A stretch of 64,000 bases of DNA from Cylindrotheca closterium (Eukaryota; Bacillariophyta; Bacillariophyceae; Bacillariales; Bacillariaceae): contig CAKOGP040001870.1 of assembly GCA_933822405.4 (NCBI GenBank), positions 186,001 through 250,000 on the forward strand. The letters are read 5' to 3'. A program made the translations under genes and the position numbers. Under the pieces are notes generated by a model. The model was given only the letters and a program-made list of their open reading frames with translations, made no database searches and was not told where the DNA came from. This document shows positions 20,112 through 28,552 of the stretch, piece by piece. The first letter of the stretch is position 1. The number at the start of each line of letters is the position of its first letter.

Positions 20112-21269
20112 TCATGCCTTTTGTTGTTGTGCCCCCTGTTTTTTGGGAGGCATAAACATGGGCAACCACGGAAAATATAGCGCTTGCGCAAACTTGACGG
20201 CTTTGTGCCTTCTTGAGCCAGCGGGGGGGACAAACATGGGTAACCATGGGAAATACAAGGACTGCAAAACACGTAATGCCTTTTGGACCTTGGTTGGTTC
20301 CTCATCGACTGGAGTGGCCGCAATAGTAGTTGTTGGGACAGCAACAATCACTGGCTCTGCTTTATTGACCGTAGCAGCAGCCGCAGTGGTGATTGCAACC
20401 TTATCATCTCTCATGACAGCGGCCGATGCAGTTGACCCCACGGCGAGCGTTCCTGAAGTAGCCACCACAGGAGTAGATCCCACCGCAAGTGTCCCAGAAG
20501 TTGCCACAGGATTACTGGGAGTAATACTAGTACTAGTGGCACTAGTACTAGTACTAGTACTACTCCTGGTAGTTGATGTTGCACTCACTTCCCTTTGCAC
20601 AACCTTGGTATGCCATAATTCGACGAATGCTTCCAATTTCTTGACGGCAAAATCAGGGTCTTTATCCATTTCATACGACACATAGGCAGTGGCCAAAGCG
20701 AAGGAAATGGGCACTGCAATGGTGGGTATGGCGATTGTAGCTCCTCCGGTAGCAGCTGCTGCGGCAACAGCGGTCGTCTTGGTGGCAGCCGCAACCTTGG
20801 CAGTTGTGACAGCCTTGGTGGCAGTTGTAGTCTTGGCAAGGGCGGCAGTGCCAGCAGCAGTACCAGCAGCAGTAGTAGTGGCGACCTTTCCAGCCGTTGC
20901 CATGGTATGTAGAGCCGCAAAGGGCGGAATCGTCACCAAACCAAAGCTTGCTACCATGGTAATTTGTTCGACGGCAGTCTTTGGATTTTGTCTTGCTTCT
21001 TTCACCCATTCGACCATGAATTGAGGATCCTGATCAATTTTATATGACAAAGCAGCAAAGGCAGCTCCCAAATAAGTAGGCAATAACACTTGAGAAAAAG
21101 AAACCATGCTGTTGCCGCCTAGTTCGCTTAATGATGACAAGCCAGTCGTGCTAGGTTTCGCAACAGGATTCGAGTTCGTCACAAAGGCCACCGTAACGCC
21201 ATTGGAATTCAGTAGAAGCACAAGAAAACTACCCAAGAATAACCTTGCGATTGCTGTCAACTTGAACAT
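20112..21269 (-). CDS. Ala/Thr-rich protein with plastid-type leader and doubled YFPWLPMF motif
   Basis: 385 aa from the ATG at 21269; the frame continues to a TTG at 21338. The leader MFKLTAIARLFLGSFLVLL plus NGVTVAFVTN gives a signal peptide with Phe at the +1 site, the diatom plastid pattern. Two related modules follow, ALSYKIDQDPQFMVEWVKEA and VSYEMDKDPDFAVKKLEAF, each next to a hydrophobic Ala/Gly-rich stretch, so the protein looks internally duplicated. A Ser/Thr region contains TSTSTS and two copies of VATSGTLAVGST. The end carries two copies of a Trp/Pro motif, SLYFPWLPMFVPP and ALYFPWLPMFMPP, about 24 residues apart. No family was recognised. It may associate with a plastid membrane. 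Confidence 0.6.
   Translation of the reverse strand: MFKLTAIARLFLGSFLVLLLNSNGVTVAFVTNSNPVAKPSTTGLSSLSELGGNSMVSFSQVLLPTYLGAAFAALSYKIDQDPQFMVEWVKEARQNPKTAVEQITMVASFGLVTIPPFAALHTMATAGKVATTTAAGTAAGTAALAKTTTATKAVTTAKVAAATKTTAVAAAAATGGATIAIPTIAVPISFALATAYVSYEMDKDPDFAVKKLEAFVELWHTKVVQREVSATSTTRSSTSTSTSATSTSITPSNPVATSGTLAVGSTPVVATSGTLAVGSTASAAVMRDDKVAITTAAAATVNKAEPVIVAVPTTTIAATPVDEEPTKVQKALRVLQSLYFPWLPMFVPPAGSRRHKAVKFAQALYFPWLPMFMPPKKQGAQQQKA
20522..20564. repeat. ACTAGT microsatellite inside the Ala/Thr-rich gene
   Basis: A run of ACTAGT hexamers with one interruption, read on the minus strand as alternating Ser and Thr codons. Length polymorphism here would change the Ser/Thr linker without shifting frame only if whole hexamers change. 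Confidence 0.8.
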
Positions 21270-21682
21270 CTTTCGTTTGGCTACTATTTTGATCAGACAA
21301 TACTGAATACAGTCAGTATGAGAAAGACCAAACAACAACAGAACGGAATGTTTTGAGGTTCAAACTATGTCGCATTCGTGTCGTTCCCATAAGTGGACCC
21401 TCTTGGTTCAAACGACCCGGAGATTGGTATCCTTCCTTGACCATCTACAGCACATCCTCCACACATCACTTTTGCCACACTATTGACAAATATTCCACAG
21501 TTGTTTGATTTCCTATTATTTTTATTAAAATTATATATTATATAGTATCTCGGTAGTGCATATTTAAAAATGGATTCATTCATTCCGTCCAAAGCATGTA
21601 AGTCGTCTTTCTCTCGCATGATCACATCCTCCTCCGATCAATAATGATACAGTAGGAGCAGCGAGCTGGTGCCAGCCACCTA
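21270..21682. other. spacer between two minus-strand genes
   Basis: AT-rich (TATTTTTATTAAAATTATAT near 21517). It is the promoter region of the gene ending at 21269. No gene seen. Confidence 0.45.
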
Positions 21683-22387
21683 CTACCAGGATCCCAAAAA
21701 GGTGTGGTACATAGAATAAATGAGACCGTCGATACTGTATCGTGGTGGCTCCATTTCTTCCAACAATGATTGATAATAGTCACTGATAGCACCACCGCCA
21801 GAACCAGCGCCGGAAGATTCCGAAAAGACATTCTTGGTAGTAGTAGTGGTGGTGGTTGCTGCTGTAGTAGTCTCATTTTGTGGGCAAGACGATGATCGCC
21901 ATGCGGAGGGATCAGCCACAGAAGACGAAACATGGTCGGATCGCTGGCAGAACTCCTCGTTGAATGGTTGACTTGGTGATGGTTGGGGCATGATTGGCTT
22001 GTGAAGGTACAAGGAGGAGGAGGAGGATGATGATGATGATTCAGCAGCAGCATGACTCATTTTCATGGCCAAAATGAAGCCAAAAACGACTCCTGCCATG
22101 AGACCAAAGATGGCAACATGAAAGTCCAAGGTAGTATTATCGGAAGAGGATGAGGATTCGACAGGATCGACGGGAAGGTTGTATCTTTTCTTGTCGTCGC
22201 TAAGCATCTTTGACGCATCCTCCAGTGTGAGATGACTGGCTTCCTCTTCTGCGGCGACAAAAGGAGATTGTCCTTGATGGTTATTCTTGCAGAGCATAGT
22301 AGTCATGGTGTCTTTGAATTGCAATACTCTGTGTTGTGTGATTGTGTGTTTGTTTGCTTCTGCTTCGCGTGATACAGGCTTCTTCAT
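21683..22387 (-). CDS. single-pass membrane protein, Ser/Thr-rich, unknown
   Basis: 234 aa from the ATG at 22387; the frame is open to a GTG at 22426, which I do not use. One hydrophobic helix, FHVAIFGLMAGVVFGFILAM, lies near residues 89-108 and has a Gly-zipper look. The head is charged (EEEASHLTLEDASKMLSDDKK). After the helix come poly-Ser (SSSSSSSSS) and poly-Thr stretches, and a conserved-looking end with DYYQSLLEEMEPPRYSIDG. No signal peptide was recognised, no catalytic motif is present and no family is recognised. It could be an organelle or ER membrane adaptor. Confidence 0.5.
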   Translation of the reverse strand: MKKPVSREAEANKHTITQHRVLQFKDTMTTMLCKNNHQGQSPFVAAEEEASHLTLEDASKMLSDDKKRYNLPVDPVESSSSSDNTTLDFHVAIFGLMAGVVFGFILAMKMSHAAAESSSSSSSSSLYLHKPIMPQPSPSQPFNEEFCQRSDHVSSSVADPSAWRSSSCPQNETTTAATTTTTTTKNVFSESSGAGSGGGAISDYYQSLLEEMEPPRYSIDGLIYSMYHTFLGSW

Positions 22388-22993
22388 ACTCCTGAATGCG
22401 AATGCTCTTGTGGACGGAAGGTACACAAGTACGGTACACGTACGTAGCTATCTGGTATCATTGGTACATTTGTACCCAGTACTGTATCTTTTGGAGAATC
22501 CTTTTCGGCCAATCTTGAAAAATGCGAACGCTTTTTCTTTTTTTTTTAGTTAGAGGATGAGCTATTTGATAGCATCTTGATAAGTTCACCGAGCAAAGAA
22601 CAAGAATTTTCGAACCCAAAGAACAGAATGATCATGTGGCTGGAACCATGTGGTCGCGGCAATGATTCCTTTGGAAGTTTGATACGAAGCACATCTCCAA
22701 TATATCTTCAATAATATCCTTCCACATTGGCGACATCATCATCATCCCACACCGCAAACGGATGTCATCCTCCCCTCCGCCTCTCAATTTCAATTCACTA
22801 CAAACACTTCAAGAGACTCTCCAGTGCCCAGTGCAAAATATTGATTGATCCACACCCTGGGTGGTTCTGCAGTACATACAGATATAGATGCTGATACAGA
22901 CTACTACCACTATGTTACAGGAAACGATGCGATTACGAATTGCAAGACCAGATCATGATCATATATATATATATCACGACAATGCGTCGTTTT
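22388..22993. other. spacer between two minus-strand genes
   Basis: Near 22430-22490 there is a cluster of GTAC words (GTACGGTACACGTACG, GTACATTTGTACCCAGTACTG). A poly-T run lies at 22530-22550. An ATATATATATAT run lies near 22961. No gene seen. Confidence 0.45.
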
Positions 22994-24160
22994 TTAAGAA
23001 TTATTACTACCGGTATGTTGATCGATCCACCCTCCAGCGCGAATCATCTGCCAGTTCTGGGCTGTAAATGACTTGATCTCATTGTGCTTGATGTGAGAAT
23101 CCAGAAGTTCATGAAGGACTGGCAGGTTGAAAAAGGGGACCATTGGGTACGCATGGTGCTCCGCGTGGAAGTTGGTTTCCCACAGCAGCCATCGGATGAC
23201 GACGTTGGACTCCACGGTTCTTGTATTCTGCAGTTGGTTGGTCACGTGGTCACACTCGGCGTGTTCCGCGTTGCGGAAGAAGTTGATGGGAGCGTAACCA
23301 ATGACGCAAGGGAGAATCCACCAAAAGCACAAGGTCATGATGTTTTCAAGATTGTTGCCGTAGGTTGTAAAGATGGCAACGTAAACTCCCAATTGAAGAA
23401 GCGAGAAGAATTGAAGCTCGGCCACGACAGAGTGAGAAAAGTCCTCACGGGCTGGGCTCTTCATGCTCCAACCAATGCCTGTGTAGTCGGTTAGAATTCC
23501 CATGGAAGAACTCACAAGACGACACACGCGATGATGGAAGTAGCTGAAGACATCCCAGAAGGACTTGAAGTAGCTGTATCGAGAACTTGGAACACTGCTA
23601 AACTCTAAGCTCTCAAGCTCCTCGCGAGAGTAAAAGCTTGTAAGTTCGGGATCCCGATCAATGTCGAGGGTGTAGATGTGATGCTGCTTGTGGTTGATCT
23701 TTTCATGCCAAAGGACCTCAAAGAAGGCAGTACTGACGAAGAAGGTCACGGCAGTATTGACCCACTTTGTCTTGAAGGCATTTCCATGCAGCAACTCGTG
23801 TCCTCCTCCAAATCCCATGCATTGCATTTGGAATCCATAGAAGAAGTAGAGTGGAGCAAAGATGAACATTTTTGGCGAGGAGAGTACCGACCAAAGTTGT
23901 CGCAAATTCTCCGACTCCGCAAAGTCGGAATGGATGCTGGTGCGATAGATGGCATATGCAGTCAATGCCATGAAAGACATGTTGGAAAGGAAACGCTTGG
24001 CTCCAAACCAGTCGGATCGTTTCATCAATTTCAGGACAACGCCATTCGGCAAGATGCGATCGCGAGTCTTTCGCTCGGAAGGCTTCATGTCTTTGTCAGT
24101 CCAATCCTTGTCGACGGACGAGACATCTTGTTGAACTCGGTTGTTATTATTCTTGCACAT
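22994..24160 (-). CDS. membrane fatty-acid/lipid desaturase (three His boxes)
   Basis: 388 aa, one exon, ATG at 24160. The three histidine boxes of the membrane desaturase superfamily are intact: HELLH at 121-125, HKQHH at 157-161 and HAEHH at 332-336, with long hydrophobic pairs between them. These bind the di-iron centre. The final box sits in NFHAEHHAYPMVPFFNLP, close to the arrangement in acyl-lipid and sphingolipid desaturases. No cytochrome b5 domain is fused, and the His-box III begins with His rather than Gln, so it is not a typical front-end desaturase. There is no signal peptide, so the ER is more likely than the plastid. Regiospecificity cannot be read; hydroxylase activity is possible. 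Confidence 0.85.
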   Translation of the reverse strand: MCKNNNNRVQQDVSSVDKDWTDKDMKPSERKTRDRILPNGVVLKLMKRSDWFGAKRFLSNMSFMALTAYAIYRTSIHSDFAESENLRQLWSVLSSPKMFIFAPLYFFYGFQMQCMGFGGGHELLHGNAFKTKWVNTAVTFFVSTAFFEVLWHEKINHKQHHIYTLDIDRDPELTSFYSREELESLEFSSVPSSRYSYFKSFWDVFSYFHHRVCRLVSSSMGILTDYTGIGWSMKSPAREDFSHSVVAELQFFSLLQLGVYVAIFTTYGNNLENIMTLCFWWILPCVIGYAPINFFRNAEHAECDHVTNQLQNTRTVESNVVIRWLLWETNFHAEHHAYPMVPFFNLPVLHELLDSHIKHNEIKSFTAQNWQMIRAGGWIDQHTGSNNS

Positions 24161-25332
24161 TGGATTGTTTGTTTTGTGATTGTGTCTGCCTTTTTAAGAA
24201 TGTCCAAGTCTGATTTTGTGAGATTGTCAATGAATGATCCAAGAGACGACATGATCACGTTGAGATCCATTTTGTGATCGGCGTTGCCACGTGATGTTAG
24301 TCCAGTTGCAAACAGTTATCACCATCCCAAGACAATGCAGATATCTAGCATCGTTATGTATCATATATGACTTTAAATTGTAGGTCGGACTTTTTGCTGC
24401 CTAGTCACTTCCTCTCATATATGGCACCACAGCCGAGCTGCCTTGAAGCTCGCTCTAACATAAGAAACAAAAAATCTGCTCAACCTGTGGTATTTTACTC
24501 GTCACCTTCCAATATTTATTCGTTCTTGCTCACTTTTGCATGCAATGAAAATGAGGCGCTCGGTTCTGATCAACGAACATTGTGTATCTACGTGGCATGA
24601 AACTAAGAATTATACACGTGACCGCGAGGTTAGTCCAGTAATTTAGCATTTATTGCATCACAAGAATCCAAGTCTTGCGTAACTTTGGATGCATGTACAG
24701 TAGCAGCATGTACCCTGTACAGTACTGTAGTGGGAAAATGAGGCATTGGCATTCATCCAATGATAATGATCAAAATGTTTGTCCTCGAAACATTACGGAT
24801 GTAGCTTTCTAGTAACAAAGAAACAACTACGGAAGTACCTCAAAACATGATCAATATCAAATAACAGCTCAAGCGCTGCAGCTGAAGCGGTATTCTACCC
24901 TACCACTGTCATCCAGAAAGGCTAAATTTATCGAGCAGCTTCAGCTAGTAGTCCTTTAGTTCTGTCAGATGAGAGAAATGGAATGGGTCAGCCGTACCAT
25001 ACCGGATACTGACTCGAGGCTGAATGAATGAATCAAGAAAATCGACTGAGGTACTTCACTAGTGCTATTGACCCAACATCGATACTGTGTGTTTAAAAAA
25101 AGTTGCAGCACATACCGGTACCTGTATACTTGCCTACAGTTGCCTGCACTTCACAATAAGTCGAATATGATGAATGGGTTGACAGTTGCGTTTGGGTGAA
25201 GATAATCTTGAGGATTATTTCTGCATTCGGCGACAAGCATATAGTGAGCAAAACAGAGTGCGAGTAGGATTATCGTTTCAATTATCATCGTCTCCTCAAG
25301 TCAGTCAAATCAGCACAGCAAAGCACTGAATC
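24161..25332. other. divergent spacer, 1.2 kb
   Basis: Between the desaturase and the fucosyltransferase-like gene, which point away from each other. TACCGGTA lies at 25113-25120, and GTACCCTGTACAGTACTGTA near 24711-24730 is rich in the same words. No gene is supported. Confidence 0.5.
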
Positions 25333-26976
25333 ATGACATTGTGGCATCGTTCCAAGTCAAAGTCTTTTACTTCTCGTCCTCCACCGAAACGAAACCTCCG
25401 TAGCCGTGACACGCTTTCACAAATTCTACTTTGCCGGTGGTGTTCCAGGAGGGTTTCAAAGGTCATGTTCCTTGGCCTATTGATGGTTGCCTTTCTCCTG
25501 TTGCATTGGAGTTTTTTGTCGGATCCTTTTGCACACTCAATATCCGAGTCCTCGTTCCCTTCCTTTTATCAAGACCCGCAAAACGGCGATTCCTCATCCC
25601 ATTCATCGTACTGGAAGGAGCATGTAGGCCAAAATGAGAGAGCCTGCACCTACACGGCACAGCATTTGCAAAATGGAGGCAGAGTCTTACTCTACAACTT
25701 CACCAGCGCAAGCAATGGACCAGGAATGGCTAGTCTTACATTGAACTTACTGCAAATTGCCCTCTTTATGGAAGAACGATGGAACCGGACGCATCTGGTG
25801 ATTGATGAAAGACTCTTGAACAACTATCGGTGGGATTCCAACCATGGTCTGTTTGGAGGATATCTATACTTACATGAAAGAACTTGTATACTCTCTGCCC
25901 CAATGGTTTCTACATATGCATCGCTACAATCGCCATCGTCACCTGAAGTGGTATTTTTCAGAGCAACGATGTGCAATTTCTGGGATGTAAAATGTCCCGT
26001 CTTGGAGATTGACGCCGATCCACAAGGATTCATGTTTGAAAAGGCACGACGAGTTACCAACCGGTACTTTTTGCAAAAAAAGACAGATGAACAGCAAGCA
26101 GAAAGAACAGCATTACAAGAGGAGCCTGAATTGAAAAGGAAGATTCGTTTGACGCGATTCTTTCATGACCTATCTCGCTTCTCGTGCTCGAAATTGCCAG
26201 GACTTCGACTACATCCACACGTCCACCGTCTAGTCCAACAGCATAAAATGTTTCTTGCTCCCGAAGACGAGACCAAAGGTCCTTCTGAAATTCCTGCATT
26301 ATTCACCGTCGGCTCGAGTACTGGTCAAATTGATTTGGCCTTTCACATTCGCCGCGGAGACAAGGTGGCGGGGGCTCGCAAGGAAACCAGAGCCTTTAAT
26401 GCGCAAGAATACTGGGATCGATTCGTCAATCAGTCTCAGCAGCAGATATCGTCGCTACCGTTGGAACAAACTGTTACCAGCAATACTGCTTCGATGACAA
26501 CAACATCAGCAACAACAACACATGACAACGAGCACAACAAGAACCGTCATCAATTTCAGCATTGCTTTGTCGCCACGGATGACTACGAGGTGGTTTCCGA
26601 ACTGCAAGCTATCTTGCAGCGACCACAGTCCTCCTCTTTACTACAAACTATCCAGAACCAGGGACCCATTATTCCCTGTCGCCATCTCTGGACTCTTACG
26701 CCTCCGAATTATACTTCAACATGGCAAGATCGAGATGAGATTCTTGGCTTTTTGGCCCAGATGCGCGTGTTGATTCATGCAAAGTATTTTGTAGGATCCT
26801 TTTCAAGCAACGTAGGAGGGTTGGTGGCCCTCTTGAGAGGCTGCCATTATCATGAGGGCAAGAGTCCCGACCAGCGAAGCACTAGTATCAATAAGGAAGC
26901 ATGGAGCGAAGCGAACCGATATCGACATTTCTTCGATTCTTATGCCGTTGATTGGGATGAGTGGGGTTTCCTTTGA
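25333..26976 (+). CDS. GT23-like (alpha-1,6-fucosyltransferase-type) Golgi glycosyltransferase
   Basis: 547 aa, one exon, ATG at 25333. A basic Ser/Arg head (about 40 residues) and one anchor at about 43-61 (VMFLGLLMVAFLLLHWSF) give the type II topology of Golgi glycosyltransferases. The catalytic part contains AFHIRRGDKVAGARKE at about 336-351; the HxRRxDK element is the GDP-fucose-binding motif I of the alpha-1,6/O-fucosyltransferase superfamily. Further on are CFVATDDYEVVSEL and FVGSFSSNVGGLVALLRG, which correspond to the later conserved motifs of FUT8/NodZ-type enzymes. I infer fucosylation of N-glycans or another Golgi glycan. A low-complexity TTTSATTT insertion lies between motif I and the next motif. 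Confidence 0.75.
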   Translation: MTLWHRSKSKSFTSRPPPKRNLRSRDTLSQILLCRWCSRRVSKVMFLGLLMVAFLLLHWSFLSDPFAHSISESSFPSFYQDPQNGDSSSHSSYWKEHVGQNERACTYTAQHLQNGGRVLLYNFTSASNGPGMASLTLNLLQIALFMEERWNRTHLVIDERLLNNYRWDSNHGLFGGYLYLHERTCILSAPMVSTYASLQSPSSPEVVFFRATMCNFWDVKCPVLEIDADPQGFMFEKARRVTNRYFLQKKTDEQQAERTALQEEPELKRKIRLTRFFHDLSRFSCSKLPGLRLHPHVHRLVQQHKMFLAPEDETKGPSEIPALFTVGSSTGQIDLAFHIRRGDKVAGARKETRAFNAQEYWDRFVNQSQQQISSLPLEQTVTSNTASMTTTSATTTHDNEHNKNRHQFQHCFVATDDYEVVSELQAILQRPQSSSLLQTIQNQGPIIPCRHLWTLTPPNYTSTWQDRDEILGFLAQMRVLIHAKYFVGSFSSNVGGLVALLRGCHYHEGKSPDQRSTSINKEAWSEANRYRHFFDSYAVDWDEWGFL

Positions 26977-27132
26977 ATGCACAAAGGTCACTAGTACAAT
27001 TCTTGGTGGTAAAGTCTACTGGGACAACAGTATTGATTGGAATAAAAGAGAATAGTGTATTCTAAGATGGCTTATATGTTGTTTTCTTTTCCTCTATACA
27101 TTGGTAGTCAATGTTGTTTTTGTGTGTTTGTT

Positions 27133-27753
27133 CTATTGTTGAAATAGCGATTTTCGTTGCGCCAAAAAGTCGCACCACTTGGCCCAGTCTCCGGAACGGG
27201 TGTATTCAAAGGGTGTGTGGCCTCTGTGATCGGGCATGAGTGCAAGATCAGGTGCAGCCTTGAGCAATAGCTCAACAATTTCAAAGTTGGGACTGGATGT
27301 CCAGCAAGCATCATGAAGGGCAATGCGACCAGTATCGTCTTTCATGTACACTTCGACCTTGACCTCTTCGAGCAGGAATTTGACGATTTGTGTGTGCGAT
27401 CGTCGGCAAGCAATGTTCAGCAGTGAATCGCCGAATTTGTTACAGCAGTTCAAGGGAGCGCCAGAAGCGTGGAGTTCACGAAGCTTCTCAATATTATTGT
27501 CTCGGACAGCCTTGGAGGCATCCATGGTGTAGGCAGCGATCATTTCTGTGGTGGGTGTGATGAACTTGTGTTGCGCTTGAGCAACGATTTGTTCTTTGCA
27601 AGCACCGCAGTCTTGAAACATTTCACGGACTAGTTGGGAAGGTCTAGATTCTGGTGCGAGGCTTCGCTTGGCCTTCTTGGCGGCAGGGAGCACAACATCA
27701 TTGTTGGAGACAATGCGCTTGAGAGTACTGATGGTTCTAGTTGATGTCATCAT
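27133..27753 (-). CDS. ankyrin-repeat protein
   Basis: 206 aa from the ATG at 27753 (a second ATG follows at 27750). The frame is open further upstream to 27960, with an ATG at 27801 that would add 16 residues. A basic helix (AAKKAKRS) and a conserved linker (REMFQDCGACKEQIVAQAQ) precede about three ankyrin repeats: AVRDNNIEKLRELHASGAP, CCNKFGDSLLNIACRRSHT plus QIVKFLLEE, and DDTGRIALHDACWTSS plus IVELLLKAAPDL. It ends RGHTPFEYTRSGDWAKWCDFL. Ankyrin repeats bind other proteins. Similar short proteins are common in diatoms. It is tail-to-tail with the fucosyltransferase-like gene, with only 156 bases between. Confidence 0.8.
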   Translation of the reverse strand: MMTSTRTISTLKRIVSNNDVVLPAAKKAKRSLAPESRPSQLVREMFQDCGACKEQIVAQAQHKFITPTTEMIAAYTMDASKAVRDNNIEKLRELHASGAPLNCCNKFGDSLLNIACRRSHTQIVKFLLEEVKVEVYMKDDTGRIALHDACWTSSPNFEIVELLLKAAPDLALMPDHRGHTPFEYTRSGDWAKWCDFLAQRKSLFQQ

Positions 27754-28552
27754 TTTTGGGATGGATAAGATTGTGAGCTGATGGGTTGCAATAGAAGGCA
27801 TCAAGAAAAAGTGACCAACACATCGAAAGTTCCGAGGTGGTGGATAGTCGTGTTTTGGAGGGCTTTCACATCGAAAATTTTCCGTGTTTTTTGTCACCAC
27901 GTATTTCTTTTTCGGAATAAGTTGGGTACGTGGACGAGGTTGCGAGTAATTCAATTTCAAGCTGTTCCTAAAGCAATATAAGTAAAACTGGCACTTTCGG
28001 GTACTTTCCGGTCACTTCAAGATGTTTGTGTTTTGTGCCACGTACATAGCAAAAAATTAGACTCAACTTCTGCCGATAGAAAAATAAAATCCGAACTCGT
28101 GTCACACTCTGACGATTGCAAAGAAAAAGCCTCCGCCACGAATGGGGCGTTTCCTGTAGACTTTTACTTGACTCTCTTGATGGATGATGGCATTGGTCTG
28201 ATCAGAATACCAAGCACTTCAATGATGATGTTCAAAGAGAACAGTTGAGTTGGCACTGCATGGCAAAACTGCGTCGGCATTTGACTGATCAGAAGCAAAA
28301 CCAAATGCCGAACATTGATTGACTGAGTTTTGAACCAACGGGAAGGTGTCATGCGTCATGGGTATCTTTCAAGTCAATCATCCAAGCGAACTAGGAAATG
28401 TAGATTCGATTCATTCATCCGGGGATGCCCATGTTTTCCCTCGTCCCGTACCCAAGAAGTCACTGCTCAATTTTGTTTGTGGTATCAGCAAGGCAACAAT
28501 CTACAGTACTGTCAACGACTACTAGCTGAAGAAACGTCAGTTTTTCTATTCA
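27754..28552. other. spacer, no gene
   Basis: About 800 bases upstream of the ankyrin gene and downstream of PRPF6. Only short frames without codon structure are seen. The region just above 27753 should hold the ankyrin-gene promoter. Confidence 0.45.

Noticed and set aside
20143..20685. 180-codon plus-strand frame rich in Val, Leu and Ala
   Set aside because: Antisense of the Ala/Thr-rich gene; low-complexity codons stay open on both strands.
24367..24600. 77-codon plus-strand frame in the desaturase/fucosyltransferase spacer
   Set aside because: No domain, starts within AT-rich promoter-type sequence and has no homologue I recognise.
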